From Paenibacillus sp. FSL H8-0548 (lineage in GTDB: Bacteria; Bacillota; Bacilli; Paenibacillales; Paenibacillaceae): a stretch of 64,000 nucleotides of DNA. Where the stretch lies: assembly GCF_038630985.1 (NCBI RefSeq), contig NZ_CP152049.1, positions 2,871,501 to 2,935,500 on the forward strand, in the 5' to 3' direction. A program made the position numbers and the translations under genes. How positions within the stretch are numbered: position 1 is the stretch's first letter; every line of letters begins with the position of its first letter. The notes beneath the pieces are model-generated. The model was given only the letters and a program-made list of their open reading frames with translations. It made no database searches and had not been told where the DNA came from. Positions 55,550-64,000 of this stretch are shown one piece after another.

Positions 55550-57700
55550 TTAGTGTTTCTTTCTCGGTTCAATCAACAGGGTTAGACTAACCAAGGTGAC
55601 GAAAATGGTTGCTCCCATGTCAGAGAGGATAGCGATCCATAGCGTCAACCAGCCTGGTATCGTCAGCAAAAGAGCAATGATCTTGAGACCAAGCGATATG
55701 CTGATGTTGAACTTGATAATGCGGTTCACGCGCTTGGCGATCGATACGGCTTCAGGCAGCTTGCCGAGATGATCCTGCATGAGTACGATATCTGCGGTTT
55801 CGATGGCGCTGTCCGTTCCTTTTCCCATCGCAATACCAAGCTGTGCGGATGCAAGTGCAGGAGCATCGTTAATTCCATCCCCAATCATAGCCACGTGGCC
55901 GCTTGCTGTAAGCTTTTTAATTTGCTTTACTTTATCCTCAGGCAATAAATTTCCATAAAATGATGATACCCCTACGGCAGCAGCTACCTTTTCTGCTGTC
56001 TTCTGATGATCCCCTGTCAGCATGACGGTTTGTTTTATGCCCAGCTTGTGAAGAGCTTGGATTACCGCACGGCTTTCATCTCGAATTTCATCCGCAATCC
56101 CAAACATACCGAGTACTTGTATCTCATCAGCGACGATAACGAGCGTTAATCCTTCTTCTTTTAATGCATTTATTTTTTGCTGCACATGCAGAGGAATGGT
56201 TATATGCTCGATGCTTTTCTCGTTCCCAAGTGAGTAGTGCTTGCCATTTATTTGAGCTTTAATGCCTTGACCGGCAATCGTTTGAAATCCATCGGGCTCA
56301 GGAACTTCTGTATCCCGGAGAGTGACCTCCTTCATGATTGCTTGGGCTAACGGATGCAAGGATGATTTTTCAATGGCACCAGCTATTTTAAAGAAATGCA
56401 TATCATCATAGATTTCCATTTGCGCAACATGCGGCTCACCCTTCGTTAAAGTTCCTGTTTTATCAAATGCGAGTGTGTCGATCTTGCCTAATTGTTCAAG
56501 AAAAACGCCGCCTTTGATCAGAACGCCATTACGGGCGTTGCGTGTAATGCCTGAGACAATCGCAATGGGGGAAGAGAGAATTAGTGCACAAGGACAACCA
56601 ACGATTAATACAGATAACCCTTGGTAGAGCCAAGCTTGCCAGTCGCCTTGAAAGAAAAGGGGAGGGACAAGGACAACGAGTACAGCAACAAGCATGATGA
56701 GCGGCGTATAGTATTTAGAAAACTTATTAATGTATAGCTCAGTTGGTGTCTTGGTTTCTTGTGCTTCCTGAACGAGATGAAGAATTTTGGCTAAGGATGA
56801 ATCCTTATACGCTTTTTCGATGCGAACCCATAGCAGTCCCTCATTATTAATGCTGCCGCCGTATACCGGTTCACCGCGCTCCTTTTCTACGGGCAGTGAT
56901 TCTCCTGTAATCGGGGACTCATTGACGGAGCTGTTGCCATCTGTAATCACACCATCCGACGGGATTTTTTCGCCGGGCTTAATTTTCACTAAATCGTTAA
57001 CCTGCAAAGAAGAGATTGGCACAATGACTTCTTTGCCATTTATGATTTTGACGGCTTCTTTCGGTGCTACCTTCAGCAATGCTTCCATCGATCTCCGCGC
57101 TTTTTCCATTCCAAAGCCTTCAAGCAGCTCATTCAGTCCGAATAGAATCGCAACGAGAGTCGCTTCCTTCCACTCGCCGATGGCTACCGCACCAACTAAT
57201 GCAATGGTCATTAACGTATCCATATTGAATTTAAACTTGGATAAGTTTTTTAAACCTCGGAAAAAGGTAGTATAGCCGCTAATAATGGTTGCTGTTAAAT
57301 ACAGAAGAATAAGGGATTGTTTATCCAGCACGCCTTCGAGCAGCAAAGCTGCGGCATAAATAATGCCTGACGTAATGAGCAGCTTTAACATTTTGTTGTT
57401 TCCATCTGCATGACTATGATCATGATCATGGCCGTGGTGGTCGCTATGAGCGGTCGTTCCAGCTCCTTCCTCATGGGAATGGCTGTGTTCCTGAGTCTGC
57501 ACCAGGCTGCTCGCGATGTAGGCACCATCTGATTTCAAAATATGGTTAACCTTAGGCATGGATATACGCGGATCGATCGTCAGTTTGCCAGAATTATAGC
57601 TAAGCTTGGCATCTGCTCCATGCTCTAGCTGTTTAATTTCATCTTCAATACGCTGGGCACAGCCAGCACAGGAAAGGCCTTTAATTCGGAATTCATTCAT
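55550..57700 (-). CDS. Heavy-metal P1B-type ATPase (Zn/Cd/Co type)
   Basis: A 716-residue membrane pump. The N-terminal metal-binding domain has GLSCAGCAQRIE; a His-rich stretch (HSDHHGHDHDHSHADG) follows near residue 90. The membrane CPC motif VGCPCALILSSP is near residue 368, the phosphorylation loop FDKTGTLTKGE near 412, and the hinge MIGDGINDAPALA near 610. CPC with a His-rich N-terminus fits zinc, cadmium or cobalt export. ATG 57700 is behind GAGGGAAATCGA; the longer frame to 57754 is not supported. No ArsR-type regulator is adjacent. Confidence 0.95.
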   Translation of the reverse strand: MNEFRIKGLSCAGCAQRIEDEIKQLEHGADAKLSYNSGKLTIDPRISMPKVNHILKSDGAYIASSLVQTQEHSHSHEEGAGTTAHSDHHGHDHDHSHADGNNKMLKLLITSGIIYAAALLLEGVLDKQSLILLYLTATIISGYTTFFRGLKNLSKFKFNMDTLMTIALVGAVAIGEWKEATLVAILFGLNELLEGFGMEKARRSMEALLKVAPKEAVKIINGKEVIVPISSLQVNDLVKIKPGEKIPSDGVITDGNSSVNESPITGESLPVEKERGEPVYGGSINNEGLLWVRIEKAYKDSSLAKILHLVQEAQETKTPTELYINKFSKYYTPLIMLVAVLVVLVPPLFFQGDWQAWLYQGLSVLIVGCPCALILSSPIAIVSGITRNARNGVLIKGGVFLEQLGKIDTLAFDKTGTLTKGEPHVAQMEIYDDMHFFKIAGAIEKSSLHPLAQAIMKEVTLRDTEVPEPDGFQTIAGQGIKAQINGKHYSLGNEKSIEHITIPLHVQQKINALKEEGLTLVIVADEIQVLGMFGIADEIRDESRAVIQALHKLGIKQTVMLTGDHQKTAEKVAAAVGVSSFYGNLLPEDKVKQIKKLTASGHVAMIGDGINDAPALASAQLGIAMGKGTDSAIETADIVLMQDHLGKLPEAVSIAKRVNRIIKFNISISLGLKIIALLLTIPGWLTLWIAILSDMGATIFVTLVSLTLLIEPRKKH

Positions 57701-57877
57701 TCGATTTCCCTCTTTCAGAACAATACATGAATACATGCTCATATGATATGTCATTCGGCTAAATATGTCAATTCGTTTGCCTATTAAATCCGTATTTTAG
57801 TCGAAATTGATGTTTAGTCCATACCTCTATTCGAACGTATCATACGATATATGGATGCTAGGAGGTGATTTATCTTG

Positions 57878-58483
57878 ATGAAAACCAGACCTATAAAGAA
57901 ATTAAAAGCAGCAGCTAGGTTGAATTGCAGGTCCTCTAAAATCGTTCATAAAAAAGTTTGTAAGAGGAAGGCCTGCTGTGCCTGCTCGCTCAAAAGAAAG
58001 AAAAAACATAAAAAGATCATCGCAGATAAGAAAATATTGACCCCCAGCGCTCAACGAGGCGAACAGGGAATTTCAGGGGCACCAGGAGCACAAGGTGTAC
58101 AAGGACCTCAAGGAGCTCAAGGAGCTTCAGGAGCACCAGGAGTACAAGGACCTCAAGGCGCATCGGGGCCTGACAGCATCTCTGAGCTTATTATTTTGCC
58201 CACTGCCCAAAGATACTTTTATAGTATGAATGCAGATACTGTATCCCCCGTAAGGATACCAGCTTCTGAATTCTCGGATGATGAAGGAGCATTCATAACA
58301 GCATTTCCGAGCGTTCGTCCAAATAGCTATAGTAATCTTTATATCAATGGGGTTTTACAAGAAGGCAGCTTGTATCACTTGAATGAAAGTGATTTGAGCA
58401 TTAATACCAATAAACAAACCATTTTTTCTGGTACACCGATCATTCTAGAAAATGTGTCTTTCACGCTTAAGATCATCTCTTAA
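57878..58483 (+). CDS. Collagen-like spore-surface protein with DUF4183
   Basis: A 201-residue protein. The first 50 residues are very Lys- and Cys-rich (KVCKRKACCACSLKRKKKHKK). A collagen-like Gly-X-Y stretch of about 14 triplets follows (GAPGAQGVQGPQGAQG), and residues 105-201 form a DUF4183 domain (LYINGVLQEGSLYHL). Such proteins decorate the exosporium or spore surface of Bacillales. ATG 57878 is behind GGAGGTG; TTG 57875 is an alternative. Confidence 0.85.
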   Translation: MKTRPIKKLKAAARLNCRSSKIVHKKVCKRKACCACSLKRKKKHKKIIADKKILTPSAQRGEQGISGAPGAQGVQGPQGAQGASGAPGVQGPQGASGPDSISELIILPTAQRYFYSMNADTVSPVRIPASEFSDDEGAFITAFPSVRPNSYSNLYINGVLQEGSLYHLNESDLSINTNKQTIFSGTPIILENVSFTLKIIS

Positions 58484-58566
58484 TTTTTTTTCGAAAAATT
58501 GATAGAGTAGCCCTTCCCTTTTCCTATGACTAGCATAGATTAATTGAGAGAAGAGAGGTGATTAAC

Positions 58567-58851
58567 ATGCCAATTATCAAATCCTTTATGGCGTCTAGAT
58601 CGTTTAGCGCTACAGCAGGAGACGGAACAGGTGTCGGCGCTACCTATAATATTCTGGCAACAGATACCATTAATGATGCCGGTACTGCTGCAACAGCTTT
58701 TCCAACTGCCCCTGCCTTTTATAGTCTTTATATTAATGGACAGGTTCAAACAGGAGACACTTCTACCGTTACAACGACTGCTATCACGATCCCAGACGGA
58801 GATACTCTTGATGCTGAGACACCCATCGTTATCGTATTTGTTGTAAACTAA
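58567..58851 (+). CDS. DUF4183 protein
   Basis: A 94-residue protein consisting of one DUF4183 domain (YSLYINGQVQTGDTSTVTTT). It is related to the C-terminal domain of the preceding gene and likely assembles with it on the spore surface. ATG 58567 is behind AGAGAGGTG. A terminator follows. Confidence 0.85.
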   Translation: MPIIKSFMASRSFSATAGDGTGVGATYNILATDTINDAGTAATAFPTAPAFYSLYINGQVQTGDTSTVTTTAITIPDGDTLDAETPIVIVFVVN

Positions 58852-58867
58852 TCTTCTTTGTTGCCGA

Positions 58868-58911
58868 GATGCCGACGATTCTTTTTTACTGGGATTGTCG
58901 GCATCGTTTTT
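58868..58911 (+). terminator. Terminator after DUF4183 gene
   Basis: GATGCCGAC pairs with GTCGGCATC and is followed by GTTTTTC. Confidence 0.85.
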
Positions 58912-58986
58912 CAGAATGTTCTATCATTTCCAGAACGGCTGCTTTGTATGCGAAATTTTTGTAGTGCTAGGGTTAAGTGGGAACTA

Positions 58987-59047
58987 TTGACAAATTGATG
59001 TATTACACGCATAATACACTTCAAGGTGTATTATGCGTGTAATACAC
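58987..59047 (+). promoter_or_regulatory. SigA promoter covered by two GntR-type dyads
   Basis: TTGACA at 58987-58992 and CATAAT at 59010-59015 are 17 bases apart. Two dyads of the form GTGTATTA-N6-TAATACAC follow in tandem: the first (58999-59019) covers the -10 box, the second (59026-59047) covers the transcript start. The two are reverse complements of each other with 21-bp arms, so the leader could also form a hairpin. This is an ideal site for the GntR repressor encoded next. Confidence 0.85.
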
Positions 59048-59075
59048 ATACTTGCTCTGAATGAGAGGTATTGCG

Positions 59076-59474
59076 ATGAACACAAGCGAAGAGTGGGCAG
59101 TAGTCAATTTCAATAATAGGGACCCCGTCTATATGCAGGTAGTCAGGCATTTCAAAGAACGTATAGCAACGGGCCGCGCGATGGCTGGTCAGGTCATTCC
59201 CTCTCGAAGGGAGCTTGGCAATTTAATGAAAATCAACCCCAATACGGTGCAGAAAGCCTATAAGGAAATGGAGGAACAGCAGTTGATTATTACGGAAGGC
59301 AACTCGCCCAGTAGAATTACTACGGATACGAAAGTGCTTAATCAAATAAGGACGGAATTGCTTGGCGATGCAATTAATGATTTTCTGGCGCTAGTCCGCA
59401 ATATTGATGTTCCGATCGAAGAGCTGCTGGCGCTTGTGAAGCGTCAATATGAAGAAGGGGAGCGTAAAGCATGA
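59076..59474 (+). CDS. GntR-family repressor, YtrA subfamily
   Basis: A 132-residue regulator. The winged helix shows IPSRRELGNLMKINPNTVQK and AYKEMEEQQLI; the short C-terminal helices are typical of YtrA. ATG 59076 is behind GAGAGGT; ATG 59061 precedes that site. It overlaps the ATPase gene by four bases. YtrA proteins repress ABC operons induced by cell-wall antibiotics in Bacillus. Confidence 0.92.
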   Translation: MNTSEEWAVVNFNNRDPVYMQVVRHFKERIATGRAMAGQVIPSRRELGNLMKINPNTVQKAYKEMEEQQLIITEGNSPSRITTDTKVLNQIRTELLGDAINDFLALVRNIDVPIEELLALVKRQYEEGERKA

Positions 59475-60160
59475 TTGAGGTCAAAAATATTCGCAAGCGG
59501 CATCGTCGCGCAGATGTGCTGAGTGGTGTATCCTTTACAGCCGGCAAGGGTGAAATCACTTGTCTTATCGGTGCAAATGGCGCAGGAAAATCAACGATTC
59601 TAAAGGCGATCATGGGACTGACCCCAGTGGCGGGAGGTTCCATTCTGATAGATGGAGAACCGCTAACCCCCCAGTTATATGAGAAGATTGCTTTCGTTCC
59701 TGATCATTTAACGATGCCAGCGAGCATGAAGCTATCCGAGGCGCTGCGATTTATGGCAGACTTCTATGAAAGCTGGAATGAGAAGCGAGCGACTGAGCTT
59801 ATGCGTTTTTTTGGACTGGAGTCTTCTGCTAGAATAGGCAGCCTTTCCAAAGGAACAGCTGCAAAATTTAATCTGCTGCTCGGTCTTGGTCAGGATTCAG
59901 ACTATCTCTTAATGGACGAGCCATTCTCTGGCATTGACCTGTTCAGCAGAGAAGCCATTACGGAAGTGTTTACAAGTGATTTGTTAGAGGGCAGGGGAGT
60001 GCTGCTTACAACGCATGAAATTAGTGAAATCGAGCATCTCATCGATAAAGCGGTAATCTTGCATGAAGGTAAAATACAGCAAGCGTTTTATTGTGAAGAT
60101 ATGCGCAGTGAGGAAGGCAAGTCAGTGATTGATGTCATGAGAGAGGTGTATCGAGCATGA
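59471..60160 (+). CDS. ABC transporter ATPase, Ytr type
   Basis: A 229-residue ATPase with Walker A GANGAGKST, signature SLSKGTAAKFNLL (a relaxed form of LSGGQ) and Walker B YLLMDEPFSGID. It energises the permease encoded by the next, overlapping gene. The degenerate signature is common in YtrB-like ATPases. Confidence 0.9.
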   Translation: MIEVKNIRKRHRRADVLSGVSFTAGKGEITCLIGANGAGKSTILKAIMGLTPVAGGSILIDGEPLTPQLYEKIAFVPDHLTMPASMKLSEALRFMADFYESWNEKRATELMRFFGLESSARIGSLSKGTAAKFNLLLGLGQDSDYLLMDEPFSGIDLFSREAITEVFTSDLLEGRGVLLTTHEISEIEHLIDKAVILHEGKIQQAFYCEDMRSEEGKSVIDVMREVYRA

Positions 60161-60999
60161 ATCGTTTTTTGAAGCTGGTTCATATGGAAATTCATCGTTT
60201 TCGATGGGTGCTCATTGGTTTACTCAGCATTACAGCCGTTTGTCAGATCAGTGCACTAATTTGGACGCTCAAAAAAGCACTGGCACAAAAGGAAGAACAG
60301 CTGCTGGGGGACATTGGACGCTCATCCTATTATGCCGATGTTCCTGACATTATTACGTTCGAGTGGGCCATGTTTAATACGCAGATGTGGTTTATTTTAC
60401 CGATTTTGCTTTGTATAGGTGTACTTTCAGTATACGTCTTCTTCGTCTGGTACCGTGATTGGATGGGACGAAATACGTTCATTTATCGTTTATTAATGCT
60501 GCCAACGGCAAGACATAATCTCTATTTTGCTAAAATAACAGCGTTTCTGCTGTTCGTTTTTACAATTGTCGCTTTTCAGTTAATACTGTTACCCGTTGAA
60601 GAGTTTGTACTCAAGCTGGTTGTTCCTGCAGATCTGCGAGCAGAGTCTCATATCCTCGATGTTTTAACGATTAATCAGGCGCTTGTGGAGCTTATCCCAC
60701 GGCAATTTGAACAGTTTTTTTATAAATACGGGTTAGGAACGGTTGCAGTATTAGCAATTTTTACCGCTATTTTGCTGGAAAGAAGCTATCGTCGATGGGG
60801 AATCTTGTATGGCTTACTCTATTTGCTTGGCTGCGTATTGGTGGTTACGTCCCCAATCTTCTATTTCGGATTAAACAGTCAAATTATTTATTTGTATCCC
60901 AATGAAATCTACTTACTGGCCATGTTCTTGTTCATTCTTGTAGCCTCTGTATCGGTGTGGCTGGGGATAAGATTGCTTGCCAAAAAGATTACGGTGTAA
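60157..60999 (+). CDS. ABC transporter permease, Ytr type
   Basis: A 280-residue membrane protein with six to seven helices and an extracellular loop of about 50 residues after the first. It starts within the ATPase stop (ATGA overlap). No closer family is recognised beyond membrane partners of YtrB-like ATPases. Confidence 0.8.
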   Translation: MNRFLKLVHMEIHRFRWVLIGLLSITAVCQISALIWTLKKALAQKEEQLLGDIGRSSYYADVPDIITFEWAMFNTQMWFILPILLCIGVLSVYVFFVWYRDWMGRNTFIYRLLMLPTARHNLYFAKITAFLLFVFTIVAFQLILLPVEEFVLKLVVPADLRAESHILDVLTINQALVELIPRQFEQFFYKYGLGTVAVLAIFTAILLERSYRRWGILYGLLYLLGCVLVVTSPIFYFGLNSQIIYLYPNEIYLLAMFLFILVASVSVWLGIRLLAKKITV

Positions 61000-61010
61000 G
61001 GAGGATGTTT

Positions 61011-62216
61011 ATGAGGCGTTATTGGTTTTCCATCATGATCGCTGCGATCGCTGTATGCGGTATTGGTACATACTATTCCATTGGAAGGCAAAATCAATTG
61101 CCTGAATATAAACTAGAGACGGTTCAAGGAGATGCTAAGGAAGGCGCTGCTGTTATTTTATCGGGCTCGCATTATGGAAATATGCGTTCTAATGCTTTGG
61201 ATGTAAGTTTGGAGGGCAGCAAGTACAGCTTCAGAAATGAGAATTTTCGAAAAGGTATACTGGAAGCTAATTCGTATTTTTATAAAAACCCGGAAATCCA
61301 GCAGCTTCTAAATGATCATAAGTCCTTTATGCGAAGCAAAGGGAATTCAAATGGATTTTACCGTGATAAAGAAATGGTGATTTACGCGGATATGCATGCA
61401 GGAAGTGGACGTTCCAATGCTTCAAACGGGTATTTGCAGCTATCCTTTCTGTATGAAGAGACTGGCAAAGTGATTGATTTTAAACAGATAAACCTTGATC
61501 AGCAAGGTAATGTCAGTCTCTATGTGGAAGATGTGCAGCGTGTCGATGATGAGGTGCATATCCTGTTCAGAAAATATAGCAACACGAACATTACGGAATA
61601 TGTTGTCTATGTATTTAATATAAAAACCGCTGAGCAGCTTCGTCATTCGGATGTAAACCGTGTGAGCGCTGATGGACAAGTCGTCACCCCTGATGTGTCA
61701 TTAATAAGAACGGATAGCATCACCGATGCGAACGATACGATCTATTTTGTTGAAAGAGCCACCAGTACTTTGGTGGAAATTGGGGGCTTTTATTCCTATT
61801 CGTACCGAAGCGGCTTGTTTACACCATTATCAGAGCCTCTCCGCTACCCGTCAGAAGTTGAATTTGTATCGGAAAGCTTGCAAAATGACCTATTTTATTA
61901 TGCGGAAGCAAGCTCAGACCAAGTTACTTTATCGAGGTATGACACGGTGACGAAAGAACGGAAGCAAGCTTATGCTGCATTATCCGCAGCGCAGCTTGGA
62001 GCGGATGAGATCAAAAGAGTGCTGATCAACTCGAACCGTGTGTATCTTTTATTGAATAAGGCTGGAAATTCTGGAGCGGCTGTGCTTGATATTGAGACTG
62101 GAGAGCTGCTGTTTACAGGATTTGCAGCCGAGGTAGGCGAGGATAAGCAAACAGAGGAGGAGCTAAGAGAAAACCTCCATTTAATAAACTTAATCATCGA
62201 TGAGAACAAGAAATAA
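61011..62216 (+). CDS. Membrane-anchored protein of the Ytr-like operon, unknown function
   Basis: A 401-residue protein with one N-terminal helix (WFSIMIAAIAVCGIGTYY) and a large external beta-rich domain. ATG 61011 is behind GGAGG. Propeller-like repeats may be present (NDTIYFVERAT, ETGELLFTG), but no family is named. It follows the permease directly and is probably part of the same function, perhaps as a substrate-recognition or periplasmic subunit. Confidence 0.75.
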   Translation: MRRYWFSIMIAAIAVCGIGTYYSIGRQNQLPEYKLETVQGDAKEGAAVILSGSHYGNMRSNALDVSLEGSKYSFRNENFRKGILEANSYFYKNPEIQQLLNDHKSFMRSKGNSNGFYRDKEMVIYADMHAGSGRSNASNGYLQLSFLYEETGKVIDFKQINLDQQGNVSLYVEDVQRVDDEVHILFRKYSNTNITEYVVYVFNIKTAEQLRHSDVNRVSADGQVVTPDVSLIRTDSITDANDTIYFVERATSTLVEIGGFYSYSYRSGLFTPLSEPLRYPSEVEFVSESLQNDLFYYAEASSDQVTLSRYDTVTKERKQAYAALSAAQLGADEIKRVLINSNRVYLLLNKAGNSGAAVLDIETGELLFTGFAAEVGEDKQTEEELRENLHLINLIIDENKK

Positions 62217-62236
62217 TAACTTAATGAGGTAAATTT

Positions 62237-62476
62237 ATGAGAGCTGCGATTTCCCTTCATCAAAAAATAGTAATCTTAAGAGGCCTTGAGCAGTACGCCT
62301 ATCAGATTGCTCATTATATTTTGCAGGACGAGGCACTTGCGGCTAAGGCGGCCAAATCGGCTTTAATCGAAATAAGTCAGGAAGAAGCGCTGTTAGAGGA
62401 GACGGCAGAGAAGCTTCGTGTTCGAACAAAGAAGCTGACCATTCGCGCTTCCCTCGTCAGTAATGCAGCAATTTAG
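62237..62476 (+). CDS. Small hypothetical protein at the end of the Ytr-like operon
   Basis: A 79-residue soluble helical protein (HQKIVILRGLEQYAYQIAHY, then an Ala/Glu-rich helix). ATGAGGT before the ATG gives a fair ribosome site. The first half slightly recalls region 2 of sigma factors, but the match is too short to support a call. Confidence 0.55.
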   Translation: MRAAISLHQKIVILRGLEQYAYQIAHYILQDEALAAKAAKSALIEISQEEALLEETAEKLRVRTKKLTIRASLVSNAAI

Positions 62477-62569
62477 AATTAATGCTATGATGAGCTGTAG
62501 AAGGCTAAAACGGAGTACACCCATAAAAGCAGTGAAGAGTGGCAATTGATACTTAAAGGATTGAACAGG

Positions 62570-62908
62570 ATGAAGAAACAACCAGAATTATGCCGTGTAG
62601 AAGATGCGCTGAGCATAATCGTCGGAAAGTGGAAGCCCATTATTTTATTGCATCTCTTACATAATGGAACAAAGAGATTCAGTGAGCTCAAAGCAAGTCT
62701 GCCTGGCATCACTCAGAAAATGTTAACCAACCAGCTGCGCGAATTAGAGCAAGAGGATATTGTTATGCGCAAAGTATATCCACAGGTACCTCCCAAAGTG
62801 GAGTACTCGATTACGGAATACGGCAAGAGCTTAGAGCCGATTTTGGAAGCGATGCATGATTGGGGTACCGCTCATACTCTGCACAAGCTGAATAAAATGA
62901 ATCAATAA
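62570..62908 (+). CDS. HxlR-family winged-helix regulator
   Basis: A 112-residue regulator with the HxlR pattern: an N-terminal Cys ([10 protein letters not shown], residue 8), [35 protein letters not shown] and [16 protein letters not shown]. In YodB and HypR the conserved N-terminal Cys senses quinones or oxidants. The ATG has AAAGGA 9 bases upstream. It is convergent with the pirin gene, its most likely target. Confidence 0.92.
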   Translation: MKKQPELCRVEDALSIIVGKWKPIILLHLLHNGTKRFSELKASLPGITQKMLTNQLRELEQEDIVMRKVYPQVPPKVEYSITEYGKSLEPILEAMHDWGTAHTLHKLNKMNQ

Positions 62909-62938
62909 AGTATAGGAGGCATTCGCTTTCTGGAAAAG

Positions 62939-62980
62939 AACGAGCGAAGAAAACAACTGTTTTCTTCACTCGTTTTTTTT
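62939..62980. terminator. Bidirectional terminator between HxlR and pirin genes
   Basis: AACGAG-GAAGAAAACA pairs with TGTTTTCTTC-CTCGTT with one internal C/A mismatch, followed by TTTTTTTT. Confidence 0.9.
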
Positions 62981-63005
62981 ATAAGAGATCGATATAATTC
63001 GTTGC

Positions 63006-63854
63006 TTATGAAATAAAAGTACCGTTTCTGTAATCCTCGTATGCCTGTGTTATTTCCTCGGCTGTGTTCATGACAAACGGTCCACGCGCTGCTATTGGCT
63101 CCTTCAATGGAGTACCAGCAAATAAAACTAGGCGCAGGTTTTCGGTCGCTGCCACATGAATGCTGCTCATTGTTGCTTCATCAGCCGATTCTAGCCATAG
63201 AGCTTGGCCTTTTTTTGCCTCAACTTTATTTTCTCCGAATATGCCGCTGCCTTCTAATACGTAGATAAATCCGTTATAGCTGCCCGGCAAATCTTGAACG
63301 ATTGAAGCGCCGCCGTTTACAAGCATTTCAACAAAGGTGACTGGCGCATAATTTAGTGTGTCAGAAACGACATCCCCGGACGAACCGGAATAGACGCGAA
63401 TCAAAGCACCTTCCTCCTGACGAACGGGCATATCTTTTGCAGGCAAATTTTGATATCTTGGCGCAGTCATTTTGTGTTCACGCGGCAGGTTCACCCAAAG
63501 CTGTAGTAGATGCACCTGTTCCCCGTCAGCAGGCGATTCGTTATGAACGACACCTCTGCCAGCAGTCATGAACTGCAAATCGCCTTTCTGCAGGCTGCCT
63601 CCTGCTCCAGATGCGCTATCATAATGATTGATACTGCCATCGATAACAAAAGTTATCGTTTCGATACCGCGATGCGGATGTACATCAAATGCCCCTTTTT
63701 TAAATTTATCTTCCATAAGCAATAAGAACGGATCATAGTCTTCCCAGCGCCCTGGCTCCAGAATCGCCCCTACACTATGAATATCACTAATTTTTTGTTC
63801 ATTCACTGTCCATACTTTCTTTATATCACGACGTATTACATTCGTTGCTTCCAT
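63006..63854 (-). CDS. Pirin-family protein
   Basis: A 282-residue bicupin protein. The metal-binding motif FDVHPHRGIETITFVIDG is near residue 60, and GRGVVHNESP supplies further ligands. Pirins bind iron and some have quercetin dioxygenase activity. It starts at ATG 63854 behind AGGAGGAAT. The redox-type HxlR regulator beside it suggests induction by quinones or similar electrophiles. Confidence 0.92.
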   Translation of the reverse strand: MEATNVIRRDIKKVWTVNEQKISDIHSVGAILEPGRWEDYDPFLLLMEDKFKKGAFDVHPHRGIETITFVIDGSINHYDSASGAGGSLQKGDLQFMTAGRGVVHNESPADGEQVHLLQLWVNLPREHKMTAPRYQNLPAKDMPVRQEEGALIRVYSGSSGDVVSDTLNYAPVTFVEMLVNGGASIVQDLPGSYNGFIYVLEGSGIFGENKVEAKKGQALWLESADEATMSSIHVAATENLRLVLFAGTPLKEPIAARGPFVMNTAEEITQAYEDYRNGTFIS

Positions 63855-63922
63855 GTTGAATATTCCTCCTTTATGGATCTTACTAGCATTATAATTCAGG
63901 CTGGCCTTATTTATAAGTAAGC

Positions 63923-63954
63923 ACTTGAAAGTGGTATAGTATATTAAAATATAC
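63923..63954. promoter_or_regulatory. Dyads upstream of pirin, possible HxlR site
   Basis: CACTTGAAAGTG has 5-bp arms, and GTATATTAAAATATAC is a 16-bp dyad with 7-bp arms at 63939-63954. Both lie 70-100 bp before the pirin start, in the promoter region. HxlR proteins bind AT-rich dyads of this size. Confidence 0.4.
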
Positions 63955-64000
63955 CGTCATGCGTCTAGATGGCTTCAATGAGCGTAGAGTGTACTTTTTA

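Noticed and set aside
57701..57800. Possible ArsR/CadC operator before the metal ATPase
   Set aside because: The AT-rich sequence shows only imperfect symmetry and does not form a 12-2-12 dyad; no ArsR-type gene is adjacent.

Overview
The window looks like part of a Paenibacillus (Bacillales) chromosome. The grounds are S-layer-homology proteins, YesM/YesN two-component pairs beside LplA/LplB/LplC-type ABC transporters, many glycoside hydrolases, a T-box leader, purine-rich ribosome binding sites and spore-surface DUF4183/collagen-like genes. No rRNA, tRNA or CRISPR array was found.

Layout. 1-3251: the tail of a YesN-type regulator and two sugar permeases with no binding protein, ending in a decayed hydrolase remnant. 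3280-6205: a TetR-SDR operon with a clear promoter/operator, a second SDR gene, and remnants of a related small domain on both sides. 6423-8529: a gene split by an intact ISL3 element with 8-bp target duplications. 8631-10191: a T-box leader and asd. 10493-17332: a lipoprotein with Ig-like repeats and SLH domains whose last codons were replaced by an IS4-type insertion, followed by an IS91-like element between two 326-bp direct repeats. 17669-27818: a small RNAP-alpha-CTD-like protein, a very large hybrid sensor kinase with an AraC regulator, a GH78-type rhamnosidase, a phosphotransferase, and a ROK-MFS pair. 27904-32601: aldo/keto reductase-AraC, TetR-ketopantoate reductase, and AraC-GyrI regulators. 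32781-36171: response regulator, ABC-2 exporter and histidine kinase of antibiotic-sensing type. 36312-40482: kinase-like proteins and a secreted SLH protein built like transcobalamin. 40896-51197: a complete arabinoside uptake and degradation cluster (YesM, YesN, lipoprotein, two permeases, GH43, GH51). 51281-55373: msrA, two unknown genes, repeats and remnants, then an ECF sigma/anti-sigma pair. 55550-64000: a heavy-metal ATPase, spore-surface proteins, a YtrA-like GntR-ABC operon under a dyad-covered promoter, and an HxlR-pirin pair.

The carbohydrate theme is strong: two Lpl-type transport loci, GH43, GH51 and GH78 enzymes, and AraC-type regulation throughout. Mobile DNA is active: two insertion sequences still show perfect target duplications and their pre-insertion reading frames can be rebuilt. 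The features most worth a second look are a 180-bp two-copy intergenic repeat, the transcobalamin-like surface protein, the asd T-box with a probable lysine specifier, and the IS91-like element with its small zinc-ribbon gene. All functional calls come from reading the sequence; no database search was run.
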